64,000 nt of DNA from Paraniabella ginsengisoli (GCF_022513635.1 NZ_JAKWBL010000003.1:186001-250000), one strand, 5' to 3'. Numbered from the stretch's first letter, positions 49,688 through 61,198 are shown. A program made the numbers and translations. Notes: generated from the sequence alone by a model not told the origin.

Positions 49688-52413
49688 TTAACTTTTATTC
49701 AACCACTCATCCAAATTCAACATTGCATTAGCCACCACAACCATTGCTGCCATTTTAGGATCTGCATTTTCTTTGCTTCCTAAAATCTCCTGCACATCAG
49801 AACTTCCTTTCGAGAATGACTGAAGTGATGTGTTATATAGTCCCATCAATGTTTCTAATTTACCTGGAGCAATAGGTTTATATAACATAGCCTGATATCC
49901 TTTCTGTATCTGGCTCTTTACGTCATTTCCGGCCATTTTATTCATCCGTTGCGCAAAATGTTTTGCCATATCCCAGTAAGCAAAATCATTCAAAGTGCTA
50001 AGCGCCTGTAGAGGAGTATTAGTTCTTATTCTTCTGGGAAGACATACATCCCGCATAGCAGCATCAAAGCCGATCATCGAAGGATATGGTGCGGTTCTTT
50101 TCCAATATGTGTACACGGCGCGCCTGTATTGATCTTCGCCTTCACTCTGCTTCCACTGTTCACCACTGTAAGGCGATTTCCAAATACCTGCGGGTTGAAA
50201 TGGCATCACACTTTTGCCGAGCATCTTATTACTTAAAACATTACTAATGGCAAGAGCCTGGTCTCTGATTTGCTCGGCAGAAAGGCGCACGCGCGGCCCT
50301 CTTGCATACAACCTATTGTTGGGATCTTTATGAAGTAATTCATCAGACACTTCTGATTTTTGACGGTAAGTGGCAGACATTACTATTTCTTTAAGCAGAT
50401 CTTTAATACTCCACTTGTAATCATTCATAAATTTCCAGGCAAGATGATCGAGTAATTCTTTATGTGTTGGCGCAACGCCCTGTGTTCCCATATCCTCCAA
50501 CGTTTCGGCAATGCCTATACCAAATAATTGTTCCCACAGGCGATTCACCATCGTACGCGCTGTAAGTGGATTTTTCTTATCAGTAAGCCACATAGCAAGT
50601 CCTAAACGGTTTTTAGGGGCGCCCACAGGCATTTTATTTAATACCGCCGGAACGCCTGGCTGTACAGCATCTCCCTTTGACAACCAGCTACCTCTTTCAA
50701 AAATATTGGTAGTTCTGAAAAGGTCTGAAGGATTTTCTACAAGTATGGGCGTAGCGATAAAATTGTCAGATTCGATCAATTCGTTATAATGCTTATATGC
50801 TGAATCGAAACCCGGCTTATCTGCTCCTGGGAAGGGTTGTTTAAAATAGAACCAACTAAACATAGCTCCATTTTCATCATCTGTTTTAAGTGAAGCGTTT
50901 TGATAACTCAACCAAACATCATGCACACCAACCGTTGGCGCTATATCAATTGTAGCTACTTGCCAACCTTGTGTAGGTTTAAGAGCAACCGTTGCAAACA
51001 CAGGCCCTTTTACAGAATCTAAATGCAATTTCCATACACCGCCATCTATGCCTGAAGAATAACGAAACATAAGTTCGTTTTTGTTACTTAAGTCAACCTT
51101 TTTAATCCGGCAAGATGAGTTATTTCTAAGCGACAGCCATTTAGTATCAGCAAGGGCACTGTTTGTCATTTGATCCGTAACTACAGAATTGATAACAGGC
51201 TGGCCCGTTTTAAGGAACCGAAGAACCCGATTATATTCTGCAGATGTAGTGTTTTGTGATAGCCATTGTTTCAATGTTTCGAGCTTTGTACTGTCGCCAC
51301 CCCGATATTCACGTAACAAAGGAAAATCTTCGAACGTATCTTCATCTCTTGTGTTATTGAAAAACGCCATGAACCTGTAATAATCTTCATGCTTAAACGG
51401 ATCGTAAGGATGGGCATGACATTGTACGCAGGCAAATGTAGTTCCCATCAATGCTTCCCAGGTGGTGTTAACCCTGTCTATAACAGCAGCCGTACGATAC
51501 TCCTCATTATCAGTACCACCCTCGTCATTGGTTAAAGTATTTCTTTGAAAAGCAGTGGCTATATATTGCGCATCTGTGGGGTTAGGCAACAAATCGCCAG
51601 CCATTTGTTCTATCAAAAACTTATCGTAAGGTTTGTTTTCGTTAAAAGCTTTGATCAGCCAATCCCTGTAACGCCACACAGAACGATAAATATCTTTTTC
51701 ATATCCTTTTGTATCAGCATAACGCGCCAGATCCATCCATAACGAAGCCCAGCGTTCGCCATAATTTGAAGAAGCCAGCAGTTCATCAACCAGATTTGCA
51801 TAAGCTTTATCGGATGAATCTTTTAAAAACTTATCGGCAATTATTTCTGAAGGGGAAGGCCTGTTAAATCAAGACTTACACGCCTTAAAAGTGTTGACTT
51901 ATCAGCCTCATCTGATGGAGTTAGATTTTCTTCGTCCAATTTTTGAAATATAAACCGATCAATATCATTTTTAATCCAGTCGTCATCCTCATCGGGTATT
52001 TCTTCTTTTTCTACCGAAATATAAGCCCAGTGCTTCCCCCATTCTGCGCCCTGCTTTACCCAGTTTTTGAGAATTTTGATCTCTTCCTTCGGAAGAGGGT
52101 CATGTTTGTACGGCATCCTTTCTTCAGGATCGTTAATGGTTAACCTGCGAATAAATTCGCTTTCTTCCGGCTTGCCGGGAACAATAGCAGGCTTACCACT
52201 TTCTGTTTTAGCTAAAGCTTCTTCTCTAAAAAGCACACTAAAGCCGCCGCTTTGCTTTACGCCACCGTGACAGCTTATACATTTTTTATTCAGTATCGGT
52301 TTTACCTGCGTATTGAAATCTACTTTCTTTTCATTAGAAAGCATATACCATCCACCGGCAACAGCGGCCAATATAGAAACGGCAATTAATATTTTGTAGT
52401 TTGAGGTAATCAT
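49688..52413 (-). CDS. PSD1/DUF1549-DUF1553 protein with planctomycete cytochrome c domain (one frameshift)
   Basis: Frames 51841-52449 and 49688 to about 51840 form about 908 aa. An N-terminal membrane anchor (YKILIAVSILAAVAGGWYML) is followed by PSCyt1 haem c (KKCISCHGG) and the DUF1549 domain (SLDLTGLPPSP junction; SLWMDLARYADTKGYEKDIY; second haem CVQCHAHPYDPFKHEDYYRF). A central beta-sandwich, CBM-like (about residues 380-480), precedes DUF1553/PSD1 (RMVNRLWEQLFGIGIAETLE-type motif, LSAEQIRDQALAIS). Break near 51850. Start chosen at 52413 because it gives a clean anchor; 52449 also possible. First gene of the operon. Confidence 0.85.
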
Positions 52414-52543
52414 ATAGCGATCATCAAATTTAAAAAAACTATTGCGCAATCATGCAATAGAATTATCCAATTCTTACACTTTTTTAACCTTAATGGTTAA
52501 ATTAGCGTCAGGCCAGGCGAAACCAGCCATTCCTTCGTAATTC

Positions 52544-53692
52544 TCAAGCTCGCATTAAAGCCGCAAACATTGTATCTGCTTGCTGATCATAGCCCTTTAA
52601 AACAGATTCTGCAATCAATTCTAGCCCTTGTTTTGTTAAATTGCTGGTTTGCTCTTCATTTTCTTCAGCAAATACCGAACAGGTAATATAAAGCAGGTAA
52701 CCTCCGGGTTTCAAATATTTGATGACATTTGAGATAATGTTTTGCTGGAGTTTTGCGTATTCAGCTATTCTACTTTCCTGAAAGAAAAGCAACTGTTCTG
52801 GAGTTCGCGCCCAAGTGCCACTACCGCTACAAGGAACGTCAGCAATGATCAAATCAAATTTTTGATCCGGAGCAGCAATTGTTGAATCTGAAACGAAAGA
52901 ATTATAGTTTTTAATTCCTGCTTCGGCAAAGCGCTTTTTCAAATTAGCAAGAATTGAAGACCGGATATCGGAAACTGTTAACTTAATATCATCCAAAACA
53001 TCTTTAGCTAAAATGGATTTACCACCGCTGGCAGCGCAACAATCCCAGATAGATATGACAGATTTTAGATGAGAGATTTTAGATTTATAAATATTGAGTA
53101 GCTCGCTTACCCTTTGCGAACTGTAATCCTGAACAACCACTTCTTTATTTAAAATTAACACTTCATCTATTTTCGATCCGTTGGGTAAGCGAACCGTATT
53201 TTCAGTTATAATAAAATTGATATTGGCTGATTGTAATTTTTCTGACACCACTTTATGTTGCCGAGGACGTATGCGTAAAAACAAATCTGGTTGTAACAGA
53301 TGAGATTGCTCAAATGCAGCAGTATCAATACTTTCGCTTAAATGATCTTTAAAAGAAAAGATATTTTCAGGTGTTTGTTTTGGTAATTGATATTGTTCAA
53401 AAAAAGAAAGCCATTCTTCCGGCCATTCTTTCTTTGAAAGCTGGTAGCCTTTCAGGATTTTTTGTTCTATAGAAAGCTGCGGATAAGATTTTCCCAATCT
53501 GTAAAAACAATAACATAACTCGGTTATTTGCTTGCGGTCTTTGCTTCCAAATTTTTTGTGTTGAGAAAAGAAACTTCGAATATAATGTGCGAAGGGTGCT
53601 TCGCCTTTATAGGCTTGCAACACAGTGTTTGCTGTATTTACATGCGAATAGAAACGCTTAAAATGATTGATGGTTGATGATTGATCGTTCAT
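52544..53692 (-). CDS. RsmB/NOP2-family rRNA m5C methyltransferase
   Basis: 382 aa, intact. SAM-binding and catalytic motifs of the NOL1/NOP2/Sun family: IWDCCAASGGKSILAKDVLD (motif I), DLIIADVPCSGSGTWARTPE (motif IV with Cys) and LLYITCSVFAEENEEQ (motif VI with the catalytic TCS Cys). The N-terminal 120 residues are helical but shorter than the NusB-like domain of E. coli RsmB. It probably methylates a cytosine of 16S rRNA; the exact position cannot be told. Confidence 0.85.
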   Translation of the reverse strand: MNDQSSTINHFKRFYSHVNTANTVLQAYKGEAPFAHYIRSFFSQHKKFGSKDRKQITELCYCFYRLGKSYPQLSIEQKILKGYQLSKKEWPEEWLSFFEQYQLPKQTPENIFSFKDHLSESIDTAAFEQSHLLQPDLFLRIRPRQHKVVSEKLQSANINFIITENTVRLPNGSKIDEVLILNKEVVVQDYSSQRVSELLNIYKSKISHLKSVISIWDCCAASGGKSILAKDVLDDIKLTVSDIRSSILANLKKRFAEAGIKNYNSFVSDSTIAAPDQKFDLIIADVPCSGSGTWARTPEQLLFFQESRIAEYAKLQQNIISNVIKYLKPGGYLLYITCSVFAEENEEQTSNLTKQGLELIAESVLKGYDQQADTMFAALMRA

Positions 53693-53760
53693 AGACTAAG
53701 TCAATATAAAAATATTAAGACCGCAACTTTGATTCATGTCTCCACGAACCAAGAACGTTA

Positions 53761-53793
53761 AGACCTCCGAGATTTTGAAAATCTCGGAGGTCT
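53761..53793. terminator. Bidirectional hairpin terminator after the E2 gene
   Basis: agacctccgagatttt and aaaatctcggaggtct form a perfect 16-base inverted repeat around a central g (effective loop about 7 nt), followed by ttttggg on the plus strand. It lies between the E2 stop (53880) and the methyltransferase start (53692). Confidence 0.7.
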
Positions 53794-53821
53794 TTTGGGA
53801 AGTGTTGATGAGCTATAGCTA

Positions 53822-53860
53822 CAGTACAAGTGTGCGACGCAATACCGTTGCCATATGCAC
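53822..53860. repeat. Dispersed TGCGACGCAA element, copy 2
   Basis: cagtacaagtgtgcgacgca plus flanks match copy 1 (41334). As at prfB, it lies directly downstream of a stop codon (E2 gene), 20 bp away. Confidence 0.55.
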
Positions 53861-53879
53861 TAAAGCTGGTTACAAAAAA

Positions 53880-55441
53880 CTATAATTCCAACAAAGCCTT
53901 TACGGGATCTTTCTGAACCAACAGCAATGCAGGGTTTTCAAGTAATTCTTTAACACGAACCAGGAAGCTTACTGACTCACGGCCGTCAATGATGCGGTGA
54001 TCGTAACTAAGTGCCACATACATCATGGGGCGAATAACAACTTGTCCGTTGATGGCAACAGGACGTTGTATGATATTGTGCATTCCCAAAATAGCACTTT
54101 GCGGAATATTGATAATGGGCGTGCTTAACATAGATCCGAATACGCCGCCATTGGTGATAGTAAATGTTCCGCCGGTAAGATCGTCGGCAGTAAGTTTGCT
54201 GTTCTTCGCTTTGTTAGCTACATCAATAACTGCTTTTTCGATTTCTGCCATGCCAAGGCTTTCTACGTTTCTGATTACAGGAACGGTTAAGCCTCGTGGC
54301 GTACTTACAGCAATGCTGATATCGGCATAATCATGAAATAAAATCTGATCACCATCGATATAAGCATTTACAGTTGGCCATTCGGAAAGCGCGATGGCAC
54401 AGGCTTTCGCGAAGAAACTCATAAAGCCCAAACCAACACCGTGCGCTTCTTTAAATTTATCTTTATACTTGCTGCGTATGTCCATGATCGGCTGCATATC
54501 TACTTCGTTGAAAGTAGTCAGCATAGCCGTTGTGTTTTTTGCTTCCACCAATCTGCGGCTGATTGTTTTGCGCAGGTTGGTCATTTTTTCCGGACGCTGA
54601 TTGCGACCGAATAATTCACCACCATCAAATGATTTTCTACCCGGATTGGCCAATGCAGCTAACACATCTTCTTTAAAAATTTTGCCGGCATAACCAGAAG
54701 GTTTAACAGTTTTGGGATCGACTTTTTTATCTGCAATAATTGCTGATGCTACGGGCGTTGCTTTTACATCGCTTGCGGCTGCTGGTTTCGAGGCGCTGCC
54801 ACTTTTTCTTCAGCTTTAGCGGCAGGTTTTTCCGCTTTCGGTTTAGCTGGCTTTCCGGAGGTTTCTTTTATGATCGCAATGGTATCGCCTATTTTAAGCG
54901 TATCTCCTTCTGCTACCGAAGTTTCAACAATCCCGGCCAGTTCTGCATTCACTTCAAAAGTTGCTTTTTCACTTTCCAGTTCGGCTATTACCTCATCGCG
55001 CTCCACATAATCGCCCGATTGTTTTACCCATTTCAAAAGCGTTACCTCGCTTATCGATTCTCCAACGGTTGGTATTTTAACCGGAACCTCTTTGCCGGTT
55101 GTCTTTATGGGTTCATCGTTGCTTGCAGGTTCTGCTTCTTTTTCAACAGGAGCTTCCGTATTTTCTTCAGCGGGTTTGCTGTCGCTTTCACCTTCAGGCT
55201 TAGCTGCAGTATCGTCGATACTCGCAATTACATCGCCAATATTTATGGAATCGCCTTCACCAACACTTGTTGTCAAAACACCAGCTTTTTCTGCGTTCAC
55301 TTCGAAAGTAGCTTTTTCACTTTCCAGCTCTGCTATTACCTCATCGCGTTCCACATAATCGCCGGTCTTTTTTACCCATTTTAAAAGCGTTACTTCACTT
55401 ATAGACTCGCCCACCGTAGGCACCTTAATATCGACAGCCAT
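53880..55441 (-). CDS. sucB: Dihydrolipoyl succinyltransferase, E2 of 2-oxoglutarate dehydrogenase (one frameshift)
   Basis: Frames 54764-55441 and 53880 to about 54790 give about 520 aa (break near 54782; corrected [20 protein letters not shown]). Two lipoyl domains are in tandem, each with the lipoylated Lys in [14 protein letters not shown]. They are followed by an Ala/Pro/Lys linker, the E1/E3-binding domain ([20 protein letters not shown]) and the acyltransferase core with active site [16 protein letters not shown]. It transfers the succinyl group to CoA in the TCA cycle. The E1 gene is nearby (56337) but separated by a plus-strand regulator gene. Confidence 0.9.
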
Positions 55442-55606
55442 AAATACAAATGATTTTTATAGAATATAGTTTGGCAAATTACGTAAAAATGACAAAAAAC
55501 CAGCCTTAAATAGAATCGGATGTTGGTTTAAATTATAAGGCAGTAAAAATATCGCTTGAATTAGTGATAATTTACTACTACTCCTTAAACTATCTTTGAT
55601 TGTAAG

Positions 55607-56254
55607 ATGAGTAGCCTACCCATTAAAGTTACTGTGTTTGATGACAATGCATACCGCAGAGAAAGCCTGTCTATGCTCATCAATTCTTCTCCCAAAATGA
55701 CTTGTGCGGGAACTTTTTTTGATTGCAGCAACGTGATTGCTGATGTTAGAAAAACTGCACCTGATGTTGTATTGATGGACATTGATATGCCAAATGTAAA
55801 TGGCATTGAAGGTGTAAAACTGATAAGTATAAATTTCCCGAAGGTTCAGGTACTAATGCAAACGGTGTTTGAAGATGATGATAAAATATTTGCCTCTATT
55901 TGTGCCGGAGCATCAGGATATATTCTAAAAAAATCTACACCAGTACAATTATTACAGGCAGTCGAAGATGTGTACAATGGAGATGCTGCTATGACCGCAT
56001 CCATAGCCAGAAAGGTATTGACAGCTTTTCAAAAAAATGTGTTTTACGAAAACAACCAGGAAATATCGTTAACCCCTAGAGAAAAAGAAGTGTTGGGCTT
56101 TTTGGTAAAAGGATACAGCCATAAAATGGTGGCTTCCGCATGTACATTAAGTATCCATACAGTGAATACACACATTAAAAAGATATACGAAAAACTACAG
56201 GTAAACTCGGTTGCAGAGGCTGTAGTAAAGGCATTGAACCAAAAATTAATATAA
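55607..56254 (+). CDS. NarL/LuxR-type response regulator
   Basis: 215 aa. The receiver domain (VFDDNAYRRESLSMLINSSP, phospho-Asp in VVLMDIDMPNVNG, switch region QTVFEDDDKIF, Lys in YILKKSTP) is followed by a LuxR HTH (SLTPREKEVLGFLVKGYSHK, SIHTVNTHIKKIYEKLQVNS). It has its own orientation between the E2 and E1 genes and no adjacent kinase; the partner may be elsewhere. Confidence 0.9.
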   Translation: MSSLPIKVTVFDDNAYRRESLSMLINSSPKMTCAGTFFDCSNVIADVRKTAPDVVLMDIDMPNVNGIEGVKLISINFPKVQVLMQTVFEDDDKIFASICAGASGYILKKSTPVQLLQAVEDVYNGDAAMTASIARKVLTAFQKNVFYENNQEISLTPREKEVLGFLVKGYSHKMVASACTLSIHTVNTHIKKIYEKLQVNSVAEAVVKALNQKLI

Positions 56255-56283
56255 ATATCTCATGTTTAGTTTTGAATATAAGA

Positions 56284-56305
56284 GGGCGGAATGTCTATTC
56301 CGCCC
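56284..56305. terminator. Bidirectional hairpin between the regulator and the E1 gene
   Basis: gggcggaat-gtct-attccgccc is a perfect 9-bp GC-rich stem with a 4-nt loop, 29 bp after the regulator stop and 31 bp after the E1 stop. It can end both convergent transcripts. Confidence 0.7.
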
Positions 56306-56336
56306 GATATTTTCAAACCAAGTATGTTTTGAACAA

Positions 56337-59091
56337 TTAGATCGTAAACGCTGTGCTCACAATTTCTTCCTGCTCTGCTTTGTGCACTTTCATGAAACCA
56401 GAAGCTGTAGACGCGCTTGCTTTTCTACCGATAATGCCATAGTTAATATGCTTAAGGTTCATTTGTAAAAACGAAGCTGCTCCCATATTCAACGGTTCTT
56501 CCTGTACCCAATACCATACTGCATTTTTATACTTATTATATAACGCTTCCAGCTGTTTCCCGGGTAAAGGATAAATTTGTTCAAGCCTAACTACCGCTAC
56601 ATCACCTCTGTTCTCTTTTTGCTGCCTTTCTAATAAATCATAATAAACTTTACCGCTACAGAATAGCACTTTTTTACATCGCCGGCTTTTACATAAGTAT
56701 CGTCAATCACTTCCTTAAATCCGCCTGTTGTAAATTCCTCCTTGAGAGAATAAGTACCTGGGTGTCGCAAATTTGCCTTAGGAGCGAAATTGATCAGCGG
56801 TTTTCTGAAAGGCCAGGCCAATTGCCTTCTTAAAGCATGGAAATAGTTGGCTGCCGTTGTAATATTTGTTACTACAATATTCAGTTCAGCACATGCAATT
56901 AAAAAACGTTCCATGCGTGCGCTACTATGTTCAGGACCCTGTCCTTCATAACCATGCGGTAACAACATTACAAGGCCATTCATTCTGTTCCACTTTTGCT
57001 CAGCACCGGTTATAAATTGATCAATGATGGTTTGAGCGCCATTTACAAAATCTCCAAATTGCGCTTCCCATAAAACCAGTGCATTAGGCGATGCTAATGC
57101 ATATCCATATTCAAAACCCAGTACAGCGTTTTCACTCAAAAGAGAATTAAACATTCTTATTTTCCCCTCCGCTCCCGGAATACTCGCCAACCGATTGTAA
57201 GGTGTATCATTTATTTCATCTCTCAGTACACAATGCCTGGAGCTGAAAGTACCGCGTCCCACATCCTGCCCGCTCATTCTCACATCAGTACCATCTAACA
57301 TTACAGTTCCAAATGCCATTAATTCCGCAGTAGCCCAATCAACTTTATTTTCTTCATTGAATAGCTTTACTTTATCCCTTAACAGCTTATCAACCTTTTT
57401 TAAAGGAGTAAAGCCTTCGGGCAATGTCATGATAGCATCAAAAACTTTTTTGAAATTTTCTTCAGACACTGAAGTGGAAGGGCTTTTATCAAAATCGTCG
57501 TCTGTTGCTTTTTTAATTGCTTCCATAACAACTGAGGTGTTTGATAAGTATAGGGTAAAGGCCTTTGCTTTACATCATCCAATCGATCCTGAAGATCAGC
57601 CCAGAATTTCGTTTCCATTTCTTTGGCAAGCCCTTTCGCGTCTTCTTCTCCTTTATCCAATAGGTATTTTACATACATCTCGCGCGGGTTAGGATGCTTG
57701 TCAATTAAAGCATACATAGCTGGCTGTGTAAATTTAGGATCGTCGCCTTCGTTATGACCGTGTTTGCGGTAACAAACCATATCAATGAATACGTCATCGT
57801 GAAATGTGCTCCTGTAGCGACTGGCAATTTCTGCACATTTAACTACAGCTTCAGGGTCGTCTCCATTTACATGCAGCACCAGGCTTTGTGTCATTGCAGC
57901 TAAAGATGTACAGTAATCTGAGCTTCTGGCATCAGAAAAATCGGTAGTGAAACCTATTTGATTATTGATCACAAAATGTATGGTACCACCCACAGCATAA
58001 CCTGGTAGTTTCGACATTTGTAATAATTCGTAAACAACACCTTGTCCCGCAATTGCTGCATCACCATGTATTAAAATAGGTAACACCTTATCATATTGTT
58101 CATCATGCAACACGTTAGCGGTACTTCTTGCGAAGCCTATCACCACCGGATCCACCGCCTCCAGATGTGAGGGATTAGGCATTAATTTTAAATGTATCTT
58201 ATCGCCTCCTGATGTTTCTACTTCGCTTCCAAAACCCAGATGATATTTCACATCACCACTTCCCATGGTCTGGTTTATTTCGCCGGTACCTTCAAATTCG
58301 CTAAAGATCTGCTCATAAGTTTTTCCAAGAATGTTGGCAAGTATATTAAGCCTGCCGCGGTGAGCCATTCCAATAACAACTTCTCTAACACCTAACTCTG
58401 CCGACTTGTTTATCATTGCATCCAATGCTGCGATAGTTGTTTCACCACCTTCAAGCGAAAATCTTTTTTGTCCCACATATTTTGTATGTAAGAATTTTTC
58501 AAACATAACCCCCTGGTTCAACTTTTCTAATATCCGCTTCTGCTGCTTAAGTGGTAATGAATTTGAGAAGTTCCGTTCAATTTCATTTGTGATCCAGTCA
58601 ACCCTTCGCTGATCGCTGATATACTTAAACTCCACTCCCACGTGTGTTGCATAGCAGTTCTGAAGATGTGTAAAAATATTTTTAAGAGACGTGGTTCCTA
58701 AACCAATTAAATTACCCGCTTCAAATTCGGTATTAAGATCGGCTTCACTTAATCCATAAAAAGAAAGTTCAACATTTGCGCCACGGTCTTTGCGCTTTTT
58801 TATCGGGTTGGTATTAGCTAATAAATGGCCTTTATTTCTGTAACCCAAAATAAGCCTGTAAACCGCAAGTTCTTTTCTCCATCCATTTTTCGAATTTAGT
58901 GAAGAGAGATTACCATTGGTCATAGCGGAAGTGCCGTTTTTCTCAGCCTGGCCATTGCCTACAGCAAAATCAAAACCTTCAAAAAATTTACGCAACTCGC
59001 CATCTACACTTTCTGGATTAGCAACAAACTCATTATACATGTTCTCAATAAACGCCGGAGATGAGTTTGTGATATAGGAAAAATCTTTCAT
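56337..59091 (-). CDS. sucA: 2-oxoglutarate dehydrogenase E1 component (two frameshifts)
   Basis: Frames 57427-59091, 56630-57526 and 56337-56669 form one protein of about 917 aa. Breaks lie near 57530 and at the A/T run near 56668. The N-terminal E2-binding peptide is FSYITNSSPAFIENMYNEFV. ThDP-enzyme features are VIGMAHRGRLNILANILGKT, PILIHGDAAIAGQGVVYELL and HFVINNQIGFTTDFSDARSS; the transketolase pyrimidine-type half has GQDVGRGTFSSRHCVL and FEYGYALASPNALVLWEAQF. It decarboxylates 2-oxoglutarate and succinylates the lipoyl arms of E2. Confidence 0.9.
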
Positions 59092-59307
59092 TATAAATGA
59101 ATCGTTAATATATAAAAAATGTTTTTAATTTAATATGAATCGAGAGTTTAAAGACATTGCTTTAACTATATTTCCGCGAAATTAAGGCATATTTCGACTC
59201 ATACACAATATTGATGCATAGAAAGCGTTAAAAGATGTCTGCAATTTTCAATAATAAAAGTATTATTTGTGATTGAAAAGAAGCCTTTCAAAAAAATCAA
59301 AAAAATG

Positions 59308-59336
59308 TTGGTCTTGTACAAAAAAACCTACCTTTG
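59308..59336 (+). promoter_or_regulatory. Bacteroidota-type promoter of rpsT
   Basis: TTG (59308-59310) and TACCTTTG (59329-59336) match the -33 TTG / -7 TAnnTTTG consensus of the Bacteroidota primary sigma factor with an 18-nt spacer, 20 bp before the rpsT ATG. This is the best promoter in the window. Confidence 0.75.
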
Positions 59337-59356
59337 CCGTCCAAAAATTAAAATAG

Positions 59357-59614
59357 ATGGCCAATCATAAAGCTACAAAGAAAGATGCACGTCAGGCAAC
59401 AAAACGTCGTGAAAGAAACAAATACTATGGTAAAACTACGCGTAATGCCATTAGGGATTTAAGAGCTGCAAGCGGTACAGAAGCGACTGACAAATTATCT
59501 TCTGTTGAAAGCATGATTGATAAATTGGCTAAACGCGGTATTATTCATCGTAACAAAGCAGCTAATTTAAAAAGCAAGCTGGCTAAGAAACTGAACGCTG
59601 AAACAGCAAAATAA
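59357..59614 (+). CDS. rpsT: 30S ribosomal protein S20
   Basis: 85 aa, intact, normal length. It is very basic, starts MANHKATKKDARQATKRRER and ends with the helical KAANLKSKLAKKLNAETAK typical of S20. It binds the 5' domain of 16S rRNA. Single-gene unit with its own promoter and terminator. Confidence 0.95.
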   Translation: MANHKATKKDARQATKRRERNKYYGKTTRNAIRDLRAASGTEATDKLSSVESMIDKLAKRGIIHRNKAANLKSKLAKKLNAETAK

Positions 59615-59638
59615 TCTTTAAAGATCTTTTATATTAAT

Positions 59639-59662
59639 AAAGGAAGGCTTGTGCCTTCCTTT
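59639..59662. terminator. Terminator of rpsT
   Basis: aaaggaaggc-ttgt-gccttccttt is a perfect 10-bp stem with a 4-nt loop, then tatttgttt, 24 bp after the rpsT stop. It also sits 11 bp after the stop of the convergent oxidoreductase gene and may serve both. Confidence 0.85.
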
Positions 59663-59673
59663 ATTTGTTTCTG

Positions 59674-61079
59674 TTATCTTGTGGTTGTGTTTGCACCTTC
59701 GGTCAATGATAAGTTCACCGGCTTATTGGTTTTCCAGTTTCCTCTGGTAAAATCAGGAATATCGATTGTTCTTGAATTTTTCGCTACAGAGTGTTCGCTA
59801 ACAATGCCTACTGCGCTCCATAATGCAGCGTCATATACGTCCTGATCGAGCGGTAGGCCATTGCGCAGACAGTCTATCAAACGCCAATCCATAATGAAGT
59901 CCATGCCTCCATGGCCTCCTACTTTTTGGCCAGCTCACCAATATGCTTAACTATTGGCGGGGTGTATTTTGCTTCTAATTCTTTGATTTCTTCTTCTTTA
60001 ACCCAACCATGGCCAAAAGCAATTTTGCCCGGTTCGGGATATTTTTGCGCATAGCCTTTAGTTCCGCTTAATATATGTATGCGTGAATAAGGCCTTGGAG
60101 AAGTAACATCGTGCTGTAACATAATAGTTTTCCCCTTATTTGTTCTAATTATAGAAGTGTTCATATTACCACGAAACTTCTTGCTTGTGTACTTATTATA
60201 AAAAGCATCTTCGCTGGCCTTTTTTACAGCCAGATCGTGCATCTGAAAATCGTTGGTACTCATGGCTACCAGATGATCCATTTTATCGCCACGATTAATG
60301 TTGAGACATTGTGCAATTGGCCCTAAACCGTGGGTTGGATAAAGATTCCCGTTACGTTTTGCATTTTCTTCCAGGCGCCACATCTGATCGTAAGAATTTT
60401 TCTCAAAGTTCATATTCAGCAAATCGTGTATATAGGCGCCTTCGGCATGAACTAATTCGCCCAAAACGCCCTGCTGTGCCATATTTAGTGTCATTAATTC
60501 AAAAAAATCATAGCAGCAATTTTCCAGCATCATACAATGCTTTTTGGTTTTTTCGGATGTTTCAACTAATTGCCAGCATTCATCTAAGGTGACAGCTGCA
60601 GGCACTTCGGTAACGGCATGTTTGCCATTTTGCATAGCATAAACCGCCATTGGTGTATGCATTGACCAAGGTGTGCAGATATACACCAGGTCAATATCAT
60701 TGCTTTGACAAAGTTGCTTCCATCCTTCCTCACTCGTGTATTCTTTTGCTTTTGGAAGGCCCGCTTTTTCTAATGTTTTCTGCGCACGCGTAACACGTTC
60801 TGCGCGATGGTCGCAAATAGCTACAATTTCTACTTCCTTAATATGGCTCATCCTGCTAACAGCACCACTACCTCTGTTACCTACACCAATAAAGGCGGTG
60901 CGCACCTTCTCTAATTTTGGTGCAGCATAGCCACTCATATTAAAATTAGTTGCTCGGTTTTGGGCAATAGCAGAGCGATGCATTTCGTCATCGCTTATAG
61001 CAAAAGCTGGCAGGTCTACGGCAAGCACTCCAGCACCCAATGCGAAATTCTTAAGAAAACTTCTGCGTTTGTTGTTCAT
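59674..61079 (-). CDS. Exported Gfo/Idh/MocA oxidoreductase, GH109-like (one frameshift)
   Basis: Frames 59919-61079 and 59674-59904 join at the A5 run near 59925 (corrected [20 protein letters not shown]), about 467 aa. Tat signal: [23 protein letters not shown]-binding Rossmann: [20 protein letters not shown]. Sugar-site motif: [20 protein letters not shown] (EVP in place of EKP). The C-terminal [18 protein letters not shown] signature is typical of GH109 alpha-N-acetylgalactosaminidases, which use NAD+ in a redox-assisted glycosidic cleavage. The amino-sugar context (murQ, sugar kinase next door) agrees, but specificity is inferred. Confidence 0.85.
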
Positions 61080-61198
61080 TTGATTTTTATTTTGGGTTGA
61101 ACTGTGAATTTAACCCAAAATAACGCTGCAATTTTATGCAAACGATTGTGCAAAAAAACAGACTTGATAGAATGAAAAATATGAATCAATTATAACGC

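Noticed and set aside
49640..49690. Tandem ttcactacttaactattcac repeat
   Set aside because: Simple short AT-rich tandem duplication in an intergenic region with no further copies seen; noted only.
54740..55384. Plus-strand ORF of 214 codons with Phe/Cys-rich repeats
   Set aside because: It is the antisense of the duplicated lipoyl domains; its internal repeat only mirrors theirs.
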